From positions 1 to 28,593 of IMG/VR virus record IMGVR_UViG_3300025110_000088: DNA of 28,593 nt. One strand, written 5' to 3'. The notes beneath the pieces were generated by a model that saw only the letters and a list, made by a program, of their open reading frames with translations, was not told the origin of the DNA and did no database searches. Below, in pieces: positions 17,449-24,322 of this stretch. The first letter of the stretch is position 1, and each line of letters starts with the position of its first letter. The DNA is from a virus. The position numbers were made by a program, and so were the translations under genes.

Positions 17449-18978
17449 TTACAGATCTACTTCAGATAAGTCAAGCCAATTTTTACCTATTTTTAATTCA
17501 ATACCTACAGGCATGTCGTATTCTATGCCATACCTACGTTTCGTCTCACTTGGCAGACACAACATTGCTTCCGATAATACATCGATACACTGTTGCTTTT
17601 CACTTGGATGAACATCAAGCACTATTGAATCGTGTACTGTGTTGCAAATAACCGACTGCATTTTGAGTTCTCTCATCTGTCTATCTAGCTCTACCAACGC
17701 AATAGGCAATAGATCAGCCGTAGCGAACCCCTGAACAGGGTAATTACAAATAGCAGTACGATTGGTAGCTGAACCCCACTCTGTCCATCTAGCGTCAGGA
17801 AAACAGTATTCTCTTCCTGACGGTAATTTTATAATTTTTGTAGTCACGGCTTGTTTCTCAAGTTCTTTGTGCCACTCACTTACCTGTTCATACTTCTCTT
17901 TGAATCTTCTGTAGTATGCCTGTTGACTTTGTGTACCACTCACACCACCATACAACGGTTTGAATGTGTGTGCCTTTGCTTCCTGTCTAGAGCAGCCAAT
18001 GATAGATGCAGTGTAGCTGTGAACATCTGTGCCTTTCTTTACATCATCGTATACTTGGTTATCCTTTGCAAGAAAGCCTGCCACTCTGAACTCTAACTGT
18101 GAGTAGTCACCCTCAAGTATAAACCCATCGTCAAATCTACTTTCGACAACCTTACGTATAGCAAACGTAGAACCACGTGGCATGTTTTGAAAATTAGGAT
18201 TACGACTAGATAGCCTGCCTGTTGCTGTTACACATTGCATAAACTCAGGATGAATGAAGTTGTAGTCATCAACATTGTTTTTCATTCCCTCTACAAAGGT
18301 AGACAGATAAGTACGAAGAGCATTGTAGCGAACATAGGCTTCACAAAACTCACGTGCATCACCACTTAGTTCAGATAGCCTATCTTCTAGGGTCACCTTA
18401 TCTGTCTTGAAACCTGCTGATGCTGTGTCTCTTGGTGTACGAGGTATGATTTTAAAACCTGCCACCTCGCCTGTAGATGTATAGACTACACCTTTACCCT
18501 CACAGATTTTACATATTCGTTTAGCTTTACCAACACTGCCATCTTTCTTGAGAGGTGTTATCCTACCTGATCCACGACAAGTTTCACATTGACGACCAAT
18601 TGTTTTGTAAACTATGTCAGTCATACGTCTTACATATTGTACAAAGTCTTTGTTCTTCATACGTGTACGCATCTTAGGTTTGATTGTATTGCCACGCATC
18701 TCGTGTCCAAGATTGAATGTGAGTGACCAAAGAGATTTATCTTTTACCTTTCGTGAGTAAAGCAACACACTTTTATCATCAGGACTTGCAAGATTGATAG
18801 GAGTATCTCCCATTGCGTTCTTGGCTAGTCTGTTCAGCTTAGTTTCCAACATGGTCATCTCATCCATGTATTGTTTTTCAATCTGTTCTAAGGTATCTGT
18901 ATTTATCTTTAGTCCGTTGTGTTCTATCCTAGATAGCGTGTTCGTCATCTCGAACGACAGTTTTAGTGTTTGTTTCAT
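17449..18978 (-). CDS. Family-A DNA polymerase (polymerase domain only) with DnaJ-type zinc finger
   Basis: This 509-aa protein is the replicative polymerase without its proofreading domain, which is the preceding gene. Motif A is DYSQLEFRVA (D291). Motif B is RQEAKAHTFKPLYGG (K335, with F339 at the position of E. coli F762). Motif C is CNTVHDSIVLDV (D450, with HDS in place of the usual HDE). Between the start of the polymerase domain and motif A there are two CxxCxGxG motifs (C131/C134 and C156/C159), a partial DnaJ central-domain zinc finger, as recalled for phage HMO-2011. It sits in the thumb region, near where T7 polymerase carries its thioredoxin-binding insertion. GAGGAA six bases before the ATG supports independent initiation. 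Confidence 0.93.
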   Translation of the reverse strand: MKQTLKLSFEMTNTLSRIEHNGLKINTDTLEQIEKQYMDEMTMLETKLNRLAKNAMGDTPINLASPDDKSVLLYSRKVKDKSLWSLTFNLGHEMRGNTIKPKMRTRMKNKDFVQYVRRMTDIVYKTIGRQCETCRGSGRITPLKKDGSVGKAKRICKICEGKGVVYTSTGEVAGFKIIPRTPRDTASAGFKTDKVTLEDRLSELSGDAREFCEAYVRYNALRTYLSTFVEGMKNNVDDYNFIHPEFMQCVTATGRLSSRNPNFQNMPRGSTFAIRKVVESRFDDGFILEGDYSQLEFRVAGFLAKDNQVYDDVKKGTDVHSYTASIIGCSRQEAKAHTFKPLYGGVSGTQSQQAYYRRFKEKYEQVSEWHKELEKQAVTTKIIKLPSGREYCFPDARWTEWGSATNRTAICNYPVQGFATADLLPIALVELDRQMRELKMQSVICNTVHDSIVLDVHPSEKQQCIDVLSEAMLCLPSETKRRYGIEYDMPVGIELKIGKNWLDLSEVDL

Positions 18979-19525
18979 ATAATTCCTCGAATGTTAAGCC
19001 AAAGGCTTCTAGTTGTTTTACTGCAACCTGTTCAGTTGCGACTACATCGGCAATGCCGTATTCTTCTACTATCTCTGCAGGTATGTCATAGAATGTCTTA
19101 CCATCTTTGAGATACGGTTTAACCAAATCTACTTCTTTTTGAGTAACCTCATATCGTTTTGCAAGAGACTCAAGTGACAAAGACCAACGCCTACCTTTTG
19201 ATCTTAGGTATTCTGCTACCATCGTATCGTACAGAACTCCATCGTAAGTAAAGCCACATGATCGCAACCATGTTATGTCAAACTTGATGTTTTGTCCAAT
19301 CAGAACATCTGCCTTGTCCAAATCTTTTTGTATCAAGTTTACAATATCTGACTCATAATTGTACTCACTATCTTTGTGATAGAAAAACTTATAGTTAACG
19401 TGATCGTTTAACAACCACTTCCAACCTATTGATACTAATCGATTATTGAAGTAGGGCAATGCAGTAGTGCCACCCCCCTCTTTGTCTCGATGTGTAGTTT
19501 CTACATCTAAAGTTAACACGTTCAT
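18929..19525 (-). CDS. DnaQ-like 3'-5' exonuclease (proofreading half of split PolA)
   Basis: This 198-aa protein carries the exonuclease domain normally fused to family-A polymerases. Exo I is LTLDVETTH (D7, E9), Exo II is LIGQNIKFDITWL (N79, D83) and Exo III is EEYGIADVVATE (Y156, D160). The start at 19525 is chosen because TGATG overlaps the helicase stop and the exonuclease core begins immediately; an in-frame ATG at 19579 would only add a segment overlapping the helicase. The end overlaps the polymerase gene by 50 bases in another frame. The two halves probably assemble as a proofreading polymerase. Confidence 0.9.
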   Translation of the reverse strand: MNVLTLDVETTHRDKEGGGTTALPYFNNRLVSIGWKWLLNDHVNYKFFYHKDSEYNYESDIVNLIQKDLDKADVLIGQNIKFDITWLRSCGFTYDGVLYDTMVAEYLRSKGRRWSLSLESLAKRYEVTQKEVDLVKPYLKDGKTFYDIPAEIVEEYGIADVVATEQVAVKQLEAFGLTFEELYETNTKTVVRDDEHAI

Positions 19526-20751
19526 CAATAATATATCCCCCTTGAAATATCTATTTGGGCATTGATCATACCATGCCACCCATTGATCTTGTTCTTAGAT
19601 ATACAGATGTGTCTTACTATATTGTCTATCTCACTCGATCCTGTCTTGCCTATACCTATAATAATGTCAGCTTCACCTGCCTTACCTGTCTTGGAATTGT
19701 CAAGCATAGCATAATCTATAAACTGTCTGTCGTGTGCATCGTAACTTGCTTGACTTACTGCCCACACAAGACACACGTTTCTTTTGGCTATCTCTCTTGC
19801 AGACACGTAAGTTTCCTTCAAACGTTCATCTCCACGATTGTACTCACCACGTATTCTGAATTTGTCTAGCTGATCACAGAACATGACATCAGGTTTGTTC
19901 AGCTTGGCATACTCATCTACCTCTTCTACAGATGTACCCACCGAATCCATGATAGTCAGGTAAGGTTCTATCTCTGTCTTGTATCTATCTAGGAGACTAA
20001 ACCTCTGTGCTACCATCTCTTCCTTTGTCAGTTCAAAGTATGATTGAATGATACGTAATTTAATTCGTTTAGCAGGTTCTTCGTTTGCCCAATACACAAC
20101 CTGAAACCCCTGCCGTATGTACGATGATGCAAGAAAGCAACAGAACGTTGTCTTACCTACTTCAGGTCTTGCAAACAAGATACCTAAGTTGCCACGATCT
20201 AAACCTTTGATGTTCTCATTTATTAAGTTGAATGTGAATGGGAAATCATTGTCACCTGCTTCTTCAGATAACAGTTCGTTCAAATCTTTGTCAACAATGG
20301 TGTAGGTTGTTTTGTCACCTATCCTACCATCATCTACACTTTCGATAAGTTTCTTTAACTCACCGAACTCATCACTGTCACCAGTGAATATGTCTAATGC
20401 TTTCTCTCCTATCTGTCTAGCTTTGTCTCGCAGCCACAGGTTGTTTACAATGTCACTATGTAACTCATCGCTTTCATTTGGTGCAACGAGTTGTACAATC
20501 ATATCCTGTACACGATTCCTAGCTGAATCAGGCATGGCAGGATTACGATCATTAAATATTGTAGACAGTTCAGGAACAGACAGACTACGATCATACTTGG
20601 TATGTGAATATACTATCGTATCAAATATATCTTTTAGTTCATTGTCGAACATAGTTCGATCAATTTTATTTTTTACTTTATTGAAGAAATCAATATTGAG
20701 ACAAAAACCTAGTACTTGTCTGTCAATCGATATAACGCCTGATGAACTCAT
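19525..20751 (-). CDS. Replicative DnaB-like helicase
   Basis: This 408-aa RecA-fold hexameric helicase unwinds DNA at the fork. Walker A is FARPEVGKTTF (K200), a variant with Ala for the first Gly. The catalytic Glu lies in YWANEEPAKR (E225), Walker B is DVMFCDQLD (D293), and a sensor-like VWAVSQAS and C-terminal KNKINGWHG follow. The N-terminal 150 residues form a helical domain resembling the DnaB N-terminal region. The primase is a separate gene upstream, unlike fused T7 gp4. A GGGGAAAG site precedes the ATG, which overlaps the primase by 29 bases. Confidence 0.92.
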   Translation of the reverse strand: MSSSGVISIDRQVLGFCLNIDFFNKVKNKIDRTMFDNELKDIFDTIVYSHTKYDRSLSVPELSTIFNDRNPAMPDSARNRVQDMIVQLVAPNESDELHSDIVNNLWLRDKARQIGEKALDIFTGDSDEFGELKKLIESVDDGRIGDKTTYTIVDKDLNELLSEEAGDNDFPFTFNLINENIKGLDRGNLGILFARPEVGKTTFCCFLASSYIRQGFQVVYWANEEPAKRIKLRIIQSYFELTKEEMVAQRFSLLDRYKTEIEPYLTIMDSVGTSVEEVDEYAKLNKPDVMFCDQLDKFRIRGEYNRGDERLKETYVSAREIAKRNVCLVWAVSQASYDAHDRQFIDYAMLDNSKTGKAGEADIIIGIGKTGSSEIDNIVRHICISKNKINGWHGMINAQIDISRGIYY

Positions 20752-21505
20752 TTCTTTCCCCTTTTTCCATATCTTTCAAATCCTTGTTCAAAACAATTAA
20801 CTTAGTTGGAACGTAGTTCCGTAACTTTCTTATCATCATGTATGCCTTAGACGTTGCATCTTTGTCAAGTGCTACATAAACTTTCTTAAATCTTTTTATC
20901 ACATCCATATGTTCATTAAGTAATGTCGTTCCCATCAAGGCTAGTCCTGTTACCAAATTGGATACTGCACAGGCTGAAGGGCAATCTTCCACAACAAAAC
21001 AGTTGTCACTATTACCACACACATAAGGATGTTTGCTATTGCCATATCTTCTCCACTTAGGTTTGTATCCATTCAAACTACGACCTGTTCCGTCAATCAC
21101 TTTATTGTCACTCTTGACAAGATAGACTACTCTTTCTTGTTGAAAGTCATATCTTATGTCAGCCAATCCATTTAGGTAAGCATCAAGTGATCCTACTTTC
21201 TTTACATACGCTTCTGCTTCTTTACTACGTGAAAGCGACACAAACGTGTCAGGTATAACAAAATCATTTGTCACTTCAGATTTTGTCACTCGTTCTTTAA
21301 ATGCAACCTTTGAGTTCTCCTTAGTCAGTTGCACTCCTGTAGATCCCTTAGTGTGACAGTCAGCATGAAAGCAATACCATAGTCTTTCAAATCCTGTATC
21401 AGTTACACTAAAGGTGTTACTCCTATGACAAACAGGGCAATCACCCCTATAACGCCCATAAGAAACAACGTGTAAATTTCCCACATAATTCTTTACCCAT
21501 TCCAT
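20723..21505 (-). CDS. DNA primase (zinc-binding + TOPRIM)
   Basis: This 260-aa primase is the first gene of the leftward replication block. The N-terminal zinc site is DCPVCHRSN plus WYCFHADCH (C23, C26, C50, with C45/H47 nearby). The TOPRIM core is FVVEDCPSACAVSN (E173), then VYVALDKDATS (D214, D216) and KDLKDM (D242, D245). Length and layout match the stand-alone primase half of T7 gp4-like systems, here with the helicase in its own gene. The ATG lies almost at the predicted transcription start, and I see no ribosome binding site in front of it. Confidence 0.92.
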   Translation of the reverse strand: MEWVKNYVGNLHVVSYGRYRGDCPVCHRSNTFSVTDTGFERLWYCFHADCHTKGSTGVQLTKENSKVAFKERVTKSEVTNDFVIPDTFVSLSRSKEAEAYVKKVGSLDAYLNGLADIRYDFQQERVVYLVKSDNKVIDGTGRSLNGYKPKWRRYGNSKHPYVCGNSDNCFVVEDCPSACAVSNLVTGLALMGTTLLNEHMDVIKRFKKVYVALDKDATSKAYMMIRKLRNYVPTKLIVLNKDLKDMEKGERNEFIRRYID

Positions 21506-21512
21506 TTAGAAA

Positions 21513-21541
21513 TCATTACTACGCAACAAAATTATTGTCAA
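21513..21541 (-). promoter_or_regulatory. Leftward promoter of the replication block
   Basis: On the - strand there is a perfect TTGACA (21541-21536), a 17-base spacer and TAATGA (21518-21513), a weak -10. The predicted start would be about 21506, next to the primase ATG at 21505, giving a leaderless or nearly leaderless transcript. It faces away from the rightward promoter at 21555-21583. Confidence 0.55.
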
Positions 21542-21554
21542 CATAAAAAATAAT

Positions 21555-21583
21555 TTGACGTAATTTTAAATACGTGGTATGTG
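21555..21583 (+). promoter_or_regulatory. Rightward promoter of the accessory block
   Basis: TTGACG (21555-21560), a 17-base spacer and TATGTG (21578-21583), preceded by TGG as in an extended -10. The -10 is poor, so the call rests on the -35, the spacing and the divergent-gene context. Transcription would start near 21590, which excludes the in-frame ATG at 21579 as a start for the first gene. Confidence 0.45.
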
Positions 21584-21610
21584 TGTGAAACCCTTTGGGA
21601 GAACACACAC
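21581..21610 (+). promoter_or_regulatory. Hairpin over the ribosome binding site of the first accessory gene
   Basis: GTGTGTG (21581-21587) pairs with CACACAC (21604-21610), enclosing a CCC-TTT-GGG mini-stem (21591-21599). The GGGAGA that would act as ribosome binding site for the ATG at 21612 is partly inside this structure. As DNA the same symmetry could be an operator for the ribbon-helix-helix protein encoded immediately downstream; both readings are inference. Confidence 0.5.
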
Positions 21611-21611
21611 T

Positions 21612-21839
21612 ATGACTAGACCAAACAAACTATTTAAAGATACCACGTCATACAATTTGACGATAGAAAAAAAAGATTACGAAGAACTAAAAAAGTACTC
21701 GACAAAAGAATCTGATACGTTTAACATGCAAGTAAGTATTGCAGATTTAATTCGTACATCTGTCAAATTATATTTAGAGGATTTACATAAAGCGTATGGA
21801 AAAGAAACAAACCAAGACAAGCATACAACAAAGAAGTGA
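21612..21839 (+). CDS. Ribbon-helix-helix (Arc/MetJ-type) DNA-binding regulator
   Basis: This 75-aa protein reads as a ribbon-helix-helix dimer unit: a strand (TSYNLTI), helix A (EKKDYEELKKYSTKE), a turn, and helix B (SIADLIRTSVKLYLEDLHKA). The strand would enter the DNA major groove. The basic tail (TNQDKHTTKK) may add DNA contact. The ATG at 21612 is preferred over one at 21579 because GGGAGA lies 9 bases upstream and the upstream ATG falls within the promoter. As the first gene next to a divergent promoter, it probably controls that promoter and itself. Confidence 0.75.
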   Translation: MTRPNKLFKDTTSYNLTIEKKDYEELKKYSTKESDTFNMQVSIADLIRTSVKLYLEDLHKAYGKETNQDKHTTKK

Positions 21840-22068
21840 TGGTATGTGGATAGTTGACGCTAAGTTGTCAGCCGTACGTATAGGATTACAAGATAAGGAA
21901 TTTGTCAAAAAAGGACACAACACAGATTATCGATTGTGGATAACCTGTTTTGTCGCCAAGACAAAAAATGCTTGTGTTGATTGGCTAAGAGACAATATGG
22001 CTATGCTAGATAAGCGAAGCCAGAAGTACTCTGTTAATGTCAGGCAACATAAGGAAAGCACTAACTAA
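21796..22068 (+). CDS. Small hypothetical protein
   Basis: This frame encodes 90 aa from an ATG at 21796 (44-base overlap with the regulator) or 74 aa from an ATG at 21844. Neither start has a clear ribosome binding site; AAAGAAG lies before the second. The segment RSDGMWIVDAKLSAVRIG, then VAKTKNACVDWLRDN, has the look of a small beta-beta-alpha unit but no family is recognised. The 3' end of the gene forms the left arm of a hairpin (22054-22095). Confidence 0.6.
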   Translation: MEKKQTKTSIQQRSDGMWIVDAKLSAVRIGLQDKEFVKKGHNTDYRLWITCFVAKTKNACVDWLRDNMAMLDKRSQKYSVNVRQHKESTN

Positions 22069-22163
22069 CTTTTCCTTTCATAAGTTGGTGCTTTCATAAG
22101 CTCATATTTCTCCTTACGTTAAAGAGGGGAGCAACCTTAAAAAGTTGCTTCTCTTTTTTTTTT
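22054..22163 (+). ncRNA. Candidate 3'-UTR regulatory RNA with anti-ribosome-binding-site loop
   Basis: A 12-bp stem (22054-22065 with 22084-22095, one wobble) encloses an 18-base loop containing CTTTTCCTTTC (22069-22079). That is the exact complement of GAAAGGAAAAG, the ribosome binding site found at 23378 and 26315. Shorter forms of the site precede six more genes of this block. A 25-base linker then leads to an intrinsic terminator with a T-run. The layout of loop-exposed pyrimidine anti-RBS plus terminator is that of a base-pairing small RNA. It could instead just be a coincidental pyrimidine-rich 3' UTR. A competing pairing (22051-22058 with 22071-22078) would hide the loop. Confidence 0.35.
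22121..22163 (+). terminator. Intrinsic terminator after the first two accessory genes
   Basis: AAAGAG...AGCAAC (22121-22135) pairs with GTTGCTTCTCTTT. The stem is about 12 bp with a small GG bulge, the loop is CTTAAAAA, and about 10 T residues follow. This is the clearest terminator in the window. It isolates the regulator gene pair from the methyltransferase operon, which has its own promoter immediately downstream. Confidence 0.85.
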
Positions 22164-22164
22164 G

Positions 22165-22194
22165 TTGACAGATAGTTTTAGTTAGTTGTATAAG
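22165..22194 (+). promoter_or_regulatory. Promoter of the methyltransferase operon
   Basis: TTGACA (22165-22170), an 18-base spacer and TATAAG (22189-22194). It directly follows a terminator and precedes the methyltransferase gene by about 55 bases, which supports function. The predicted start is near 22201. Confidence 0.75.
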
Positions 22195-22201
22195 TTTCCC
22201 T

Positions 22202-22216
22202 GAGTGATATACACTC
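22202..22216 (+). promoter_or_regulatory. Inverted repeat at the transcription start (operator candidate)
   Basis: GAGTG-ATATA-CACTC, a perfect 5-bp inverted repeat, begins at the predicted start of the 22165 promoter. A repressor bound here would block the promoter; in RNA it would be a small 5' hairpin. The binding protein is unknown; the ribbon-helix-helix protein upstream is a candidate by position only. Confidence 0.4.
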
Positions 22217-22250
22217 CTATACTAAGAACAGTTAAATGAAAGGAAATAGT

Positions 22251-23405
22251 ATGAATTGGCTTAACTTATGTAGTGGTGGCGAGATAGGTCGCCAAGCAGT
22301 AAAAGAGTTGGGGTTACCTGTAACTAATTGGTTTAGTTCTGAGATAGATAAGTTTGCTATCAAGGTAGCTCAAGATAATCACAGAGATATAATTCATATA
22401 GGTGACATAAGAGATGTCATTGGTATAACAAGAAACTTACCTATGGATGTTATTCTATGTGGGTCACCTTGTCAGGGATTTTCTGTGGCAGGCAAGGGGT
22501 TAAATTTTGAACATCCTCAATCGAAGTTGTTTTTTGATTTTGTCAAGATATACAAATACCATTACGAACGGTTTCCTCAATGTAAGTTGTTGTTTGAAAA
22601 CGTACGTATGAAAAAAGAATGGCAAGACATTATTCTAAGTACACTACAAGAGATCAATCCTAACTTGAAACTTTACATGATCAATTCATCTATTGTATCT
22701 GCACAGAATAGACTACGTATGTACATAACAGATTTTGAGTTCGACATACCTGAAGATAGAAATGTCAAACTTCGTGACATAATAGAGTGTGGTTGTGTGG
22801 ATAGGGAAAAGTCATATTGTCTAGATGCAAACTATTGGAAAGGTGGTAACTTGAAAATGTATTTTGAGAAGTCACGTAGACAGTTGGTATTTGGAGATGG
22901 TTGCAAACAAGTTGGGATAGCTGATCTGAATGGACATGACATACTAAAGCGTGTCTATTCTATCGAGGGCAAGTCACCTACATTGAATACGTGTAATGGT
23001 GGTAATCGAGAACCTAAAATTGTCTGTGGGGATAAACCTTTGAAGTCAGCATCAATCACAGGTCGTAGACTAGACAGACAAGGCATACGTAAGGATAATG
23101 ATCTAACTGTTCCAATTACCCAAACCTTAGAAGTATCTGATTCTGATAAGTCACGGTGCTTATCTACATTGACTAAGGATACAGTTGTATCGCCTTTGCC
23201 AAAAGGTAGGTATCCTGATGCTTATGGAGAAAACGCTTTACATTGGAGAAAGCTTACTGTAAAGGAATGTTGTCGGTTACAAACGTTACCTGATGATTAC
23301 TGTAAGTCAGTTAGTAATAGTCAAGGCTACAAAATACTTGGGAACGGTTGGACTAACGAAGTCATTAAGTTTATATTGAAAGGAAAAGCTAATGAAAGTA
23401 AGTAA
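22251..23405 (+). CDS. DNA (cytosine-5) methyltransferase
   Basis: This 384-aa enzyme transfers a methyl group from S-adenosylmethionine to C5 of cytosine. Motif I is LNLCSGGEIGRQA, motif IV is LCGSPCQGFSVAGKG (catalytic C74), motif VI is LLFENVRM (E116), motif VIII is SAQNRLRMYITD, and motif X is YKILGNGWTNEV near the end. The variable target-recognition region lies about residues 170-330. No restriction partner is adjacent, so it is an orphan, probably protecting phage DNA from host restriction. The start at 22251 is chosen because GAAAGGAAA (22238-22246) is its ribosome binding site; an upstream in-frame ATG at 22236 overlaps that site. Confidence 0.93.
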   Translation: MNWLNLCSGGEIGRQAVKELGLPVTNWFSSEIDKFAIKVAQDNHRDIIHIGDIRDVIGITRNLPMDVILCGSPCQGFSVAGKGLNFEHPQSKLFFDFVKIYKYHYERFPQCKLLFENVRMKKEWQDIILSTLQEINPNLKLYMINSSIVSAQNRLRMYITDFEFDIPEDRNVKLRDIIECGCVDREKSYCLDANYWKGGNLKMYFEKSRRQLVFGDGCKQVGIADLNGHDILKRVYSIEGKSPTLNTCNGGNREPKIVCGDKPLKSASITGRRLDRQGIRKDNDLTVPITQTLEVSDSDKSRCLSTLTKDTVVSPLPKGRYPDAYGENALHWRKLTVKECCRLQTLPDDYCKSVSNSQGYKILGNGWTNEVIKFILKGKANESK

Positions 23406-24111
23406 ATTAATTCACGATCTACATGAAAAGGTAGAAAACCTAGAAAAAGAAAAAATTGATCTGAGAAAAAACCAAGATCAAGATGATCTGAATAGAAGAT
23501 TAAGCTCTGCTAGAATAGGTAACGTTATACATGAACGTACTATTGAAGATTTGAAAATGGAGAACGAAAGTTATAAAAGAGAAAATGTCGAGCTTAAGAG
23601 TAAATTAAAAGAAAGTAGTGAGTTTAATGTTGGTAACGTAAATAATAACGAAAAGATGAAAAGGTTAGCCTATCTAGAAAAGCACGTTGCTCAACACAGG
23701 TATGTCTTTAGTGAAATACCTAACACACCTGAAAATTTAAAGATGGTAAAGTTAATGAAGAAACACATCAACAAGAACAGATACAATCTACGTTGGCGAG
23801 GTCAATATCTTGTTGACGGTGAAAATTGGAAACACTACACAGATGGACAACCTTTGTCGAAGTCTAAATGTATTCGTGTCTACATAGATAGCATAGCAAA
23901 TAATGTCAGTAGCATTGAAGGATTCAATTCAGACGAAGTAGATACAATCATGGATGCTTTGAATTGTTGGGAAAATGAGTTGTCAGTAGATCACTACAAG
24001 AGTGACACAGTAACACAGTTGCTTAACTATTTTGAATCTATGCGACTACACCTTGATAACTCTGTAACTTGTCAAACAAAAGAAAGGGTAAATATTGTCA
24101 CACCAAATTAA
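23392..24111 (+). CDS. Coiled-coil hypothetical protein
   Basis: This 239-aa protein has about 80 N-terminal residues of charged heptad-like helix (HDLHEKVENLEKEKIDLRKN, then MENESYKRENVELKSKL). A Lys/Asn-rich middle with aromatic residues follows (NRYNLRWRGQYLVDGENWKH), then a helical C-terminal region (SDEVDTIMDALNCWENEL). It overlaps the methyltransferase end by 14 bases and has GAAAGGAAAAG four bases before its ATG. No family recognised; oligomerisation through the coiled coil is likely. Confidence 0.65.
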   Translation: MKVSKLIHDLHEKVENLEKEKIDLRKNQDQDDLNRRLSSARIGNVIHERTIEDLKMENESYKRENVELKSKLKESSEFNVGNVNNNEKMKRLAYLEKHVAQHRYVFSEIPNTPENLKMVKLMKKHINKNRYNLRWRGQYLVDGENWKHYTDGQPLSKSKCIRVYIDSIANNVSSIEGFNSDEVDTIMDALNCWENELSVDHYKSDTVTQLLNYFESMRLHLDNSVTCQTKERVNIVTPN

Positions 24112-24286
24112 TGATAGTATCGTAGACTGTATAAATGACGAATGGGATGACATGACACGTGACCTTAAAGATTGGCTTGAAACTCACAAGAAAACAGATG
24201 AGATTGCTGATAGAGTTAATTGGGCATTTACCTATCTAGAAAACAAATGGAAACAAGAAAGGTTTGACAGTTATCCTGATAGCTGA
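24095..24286 (+). CDS. Small acidic protein with TTG start
   Basis: This 63-aa protein (SHQINDSIVDCINDEWDDMT...) is acidic and helical and rich in Trp (WDDM, DWLETH, VNWAFTYLENKWK). A TTG start at 24095 is favoured because AAAGGG (24083-24088) lies six bases upstream and the codon overlaps the preceding gene by 17 bases. The only in-frame ATG (24152) would remove a third of the protein and has no ribosome binding site. No family recognised. Confidence 0.55.
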   Translation: MSHQINDSIVDCINDEWDDMTRDLKDWLETHKKTDEIADRVNWAFTYLENKWKQERFDSYPDS

Positions 24287-24322
24287 TAACAAGTATCTAA
24301 ACAGACAAAGGAAAGGAAACAT

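Noticed and set aside
18929-18978. Sequencing error as the explanation for the polymerase split
   Set aside because: Not excluded, but the strong ribosome binding site before the polymerase ATG and a break at the domain boundary make a real split more likely. Kept as a finding with a read-level check.
19525-19579. Upstream ATG at 19579 for the exonuclease
   Set aside because: The added 18 residues overlap the helicase gene and precede the exonuclease core without matching the family; the TGATG junction fits better.
21579-21611. Upstream ATG at 21579 for the ribbon-helix-helix gene
   Set aside because: It falls within the -10 of the predicted promoter and its extra 11 residues coincide with the GTGTGTG...CACACAC hairpin, so it is probably untranscribed.
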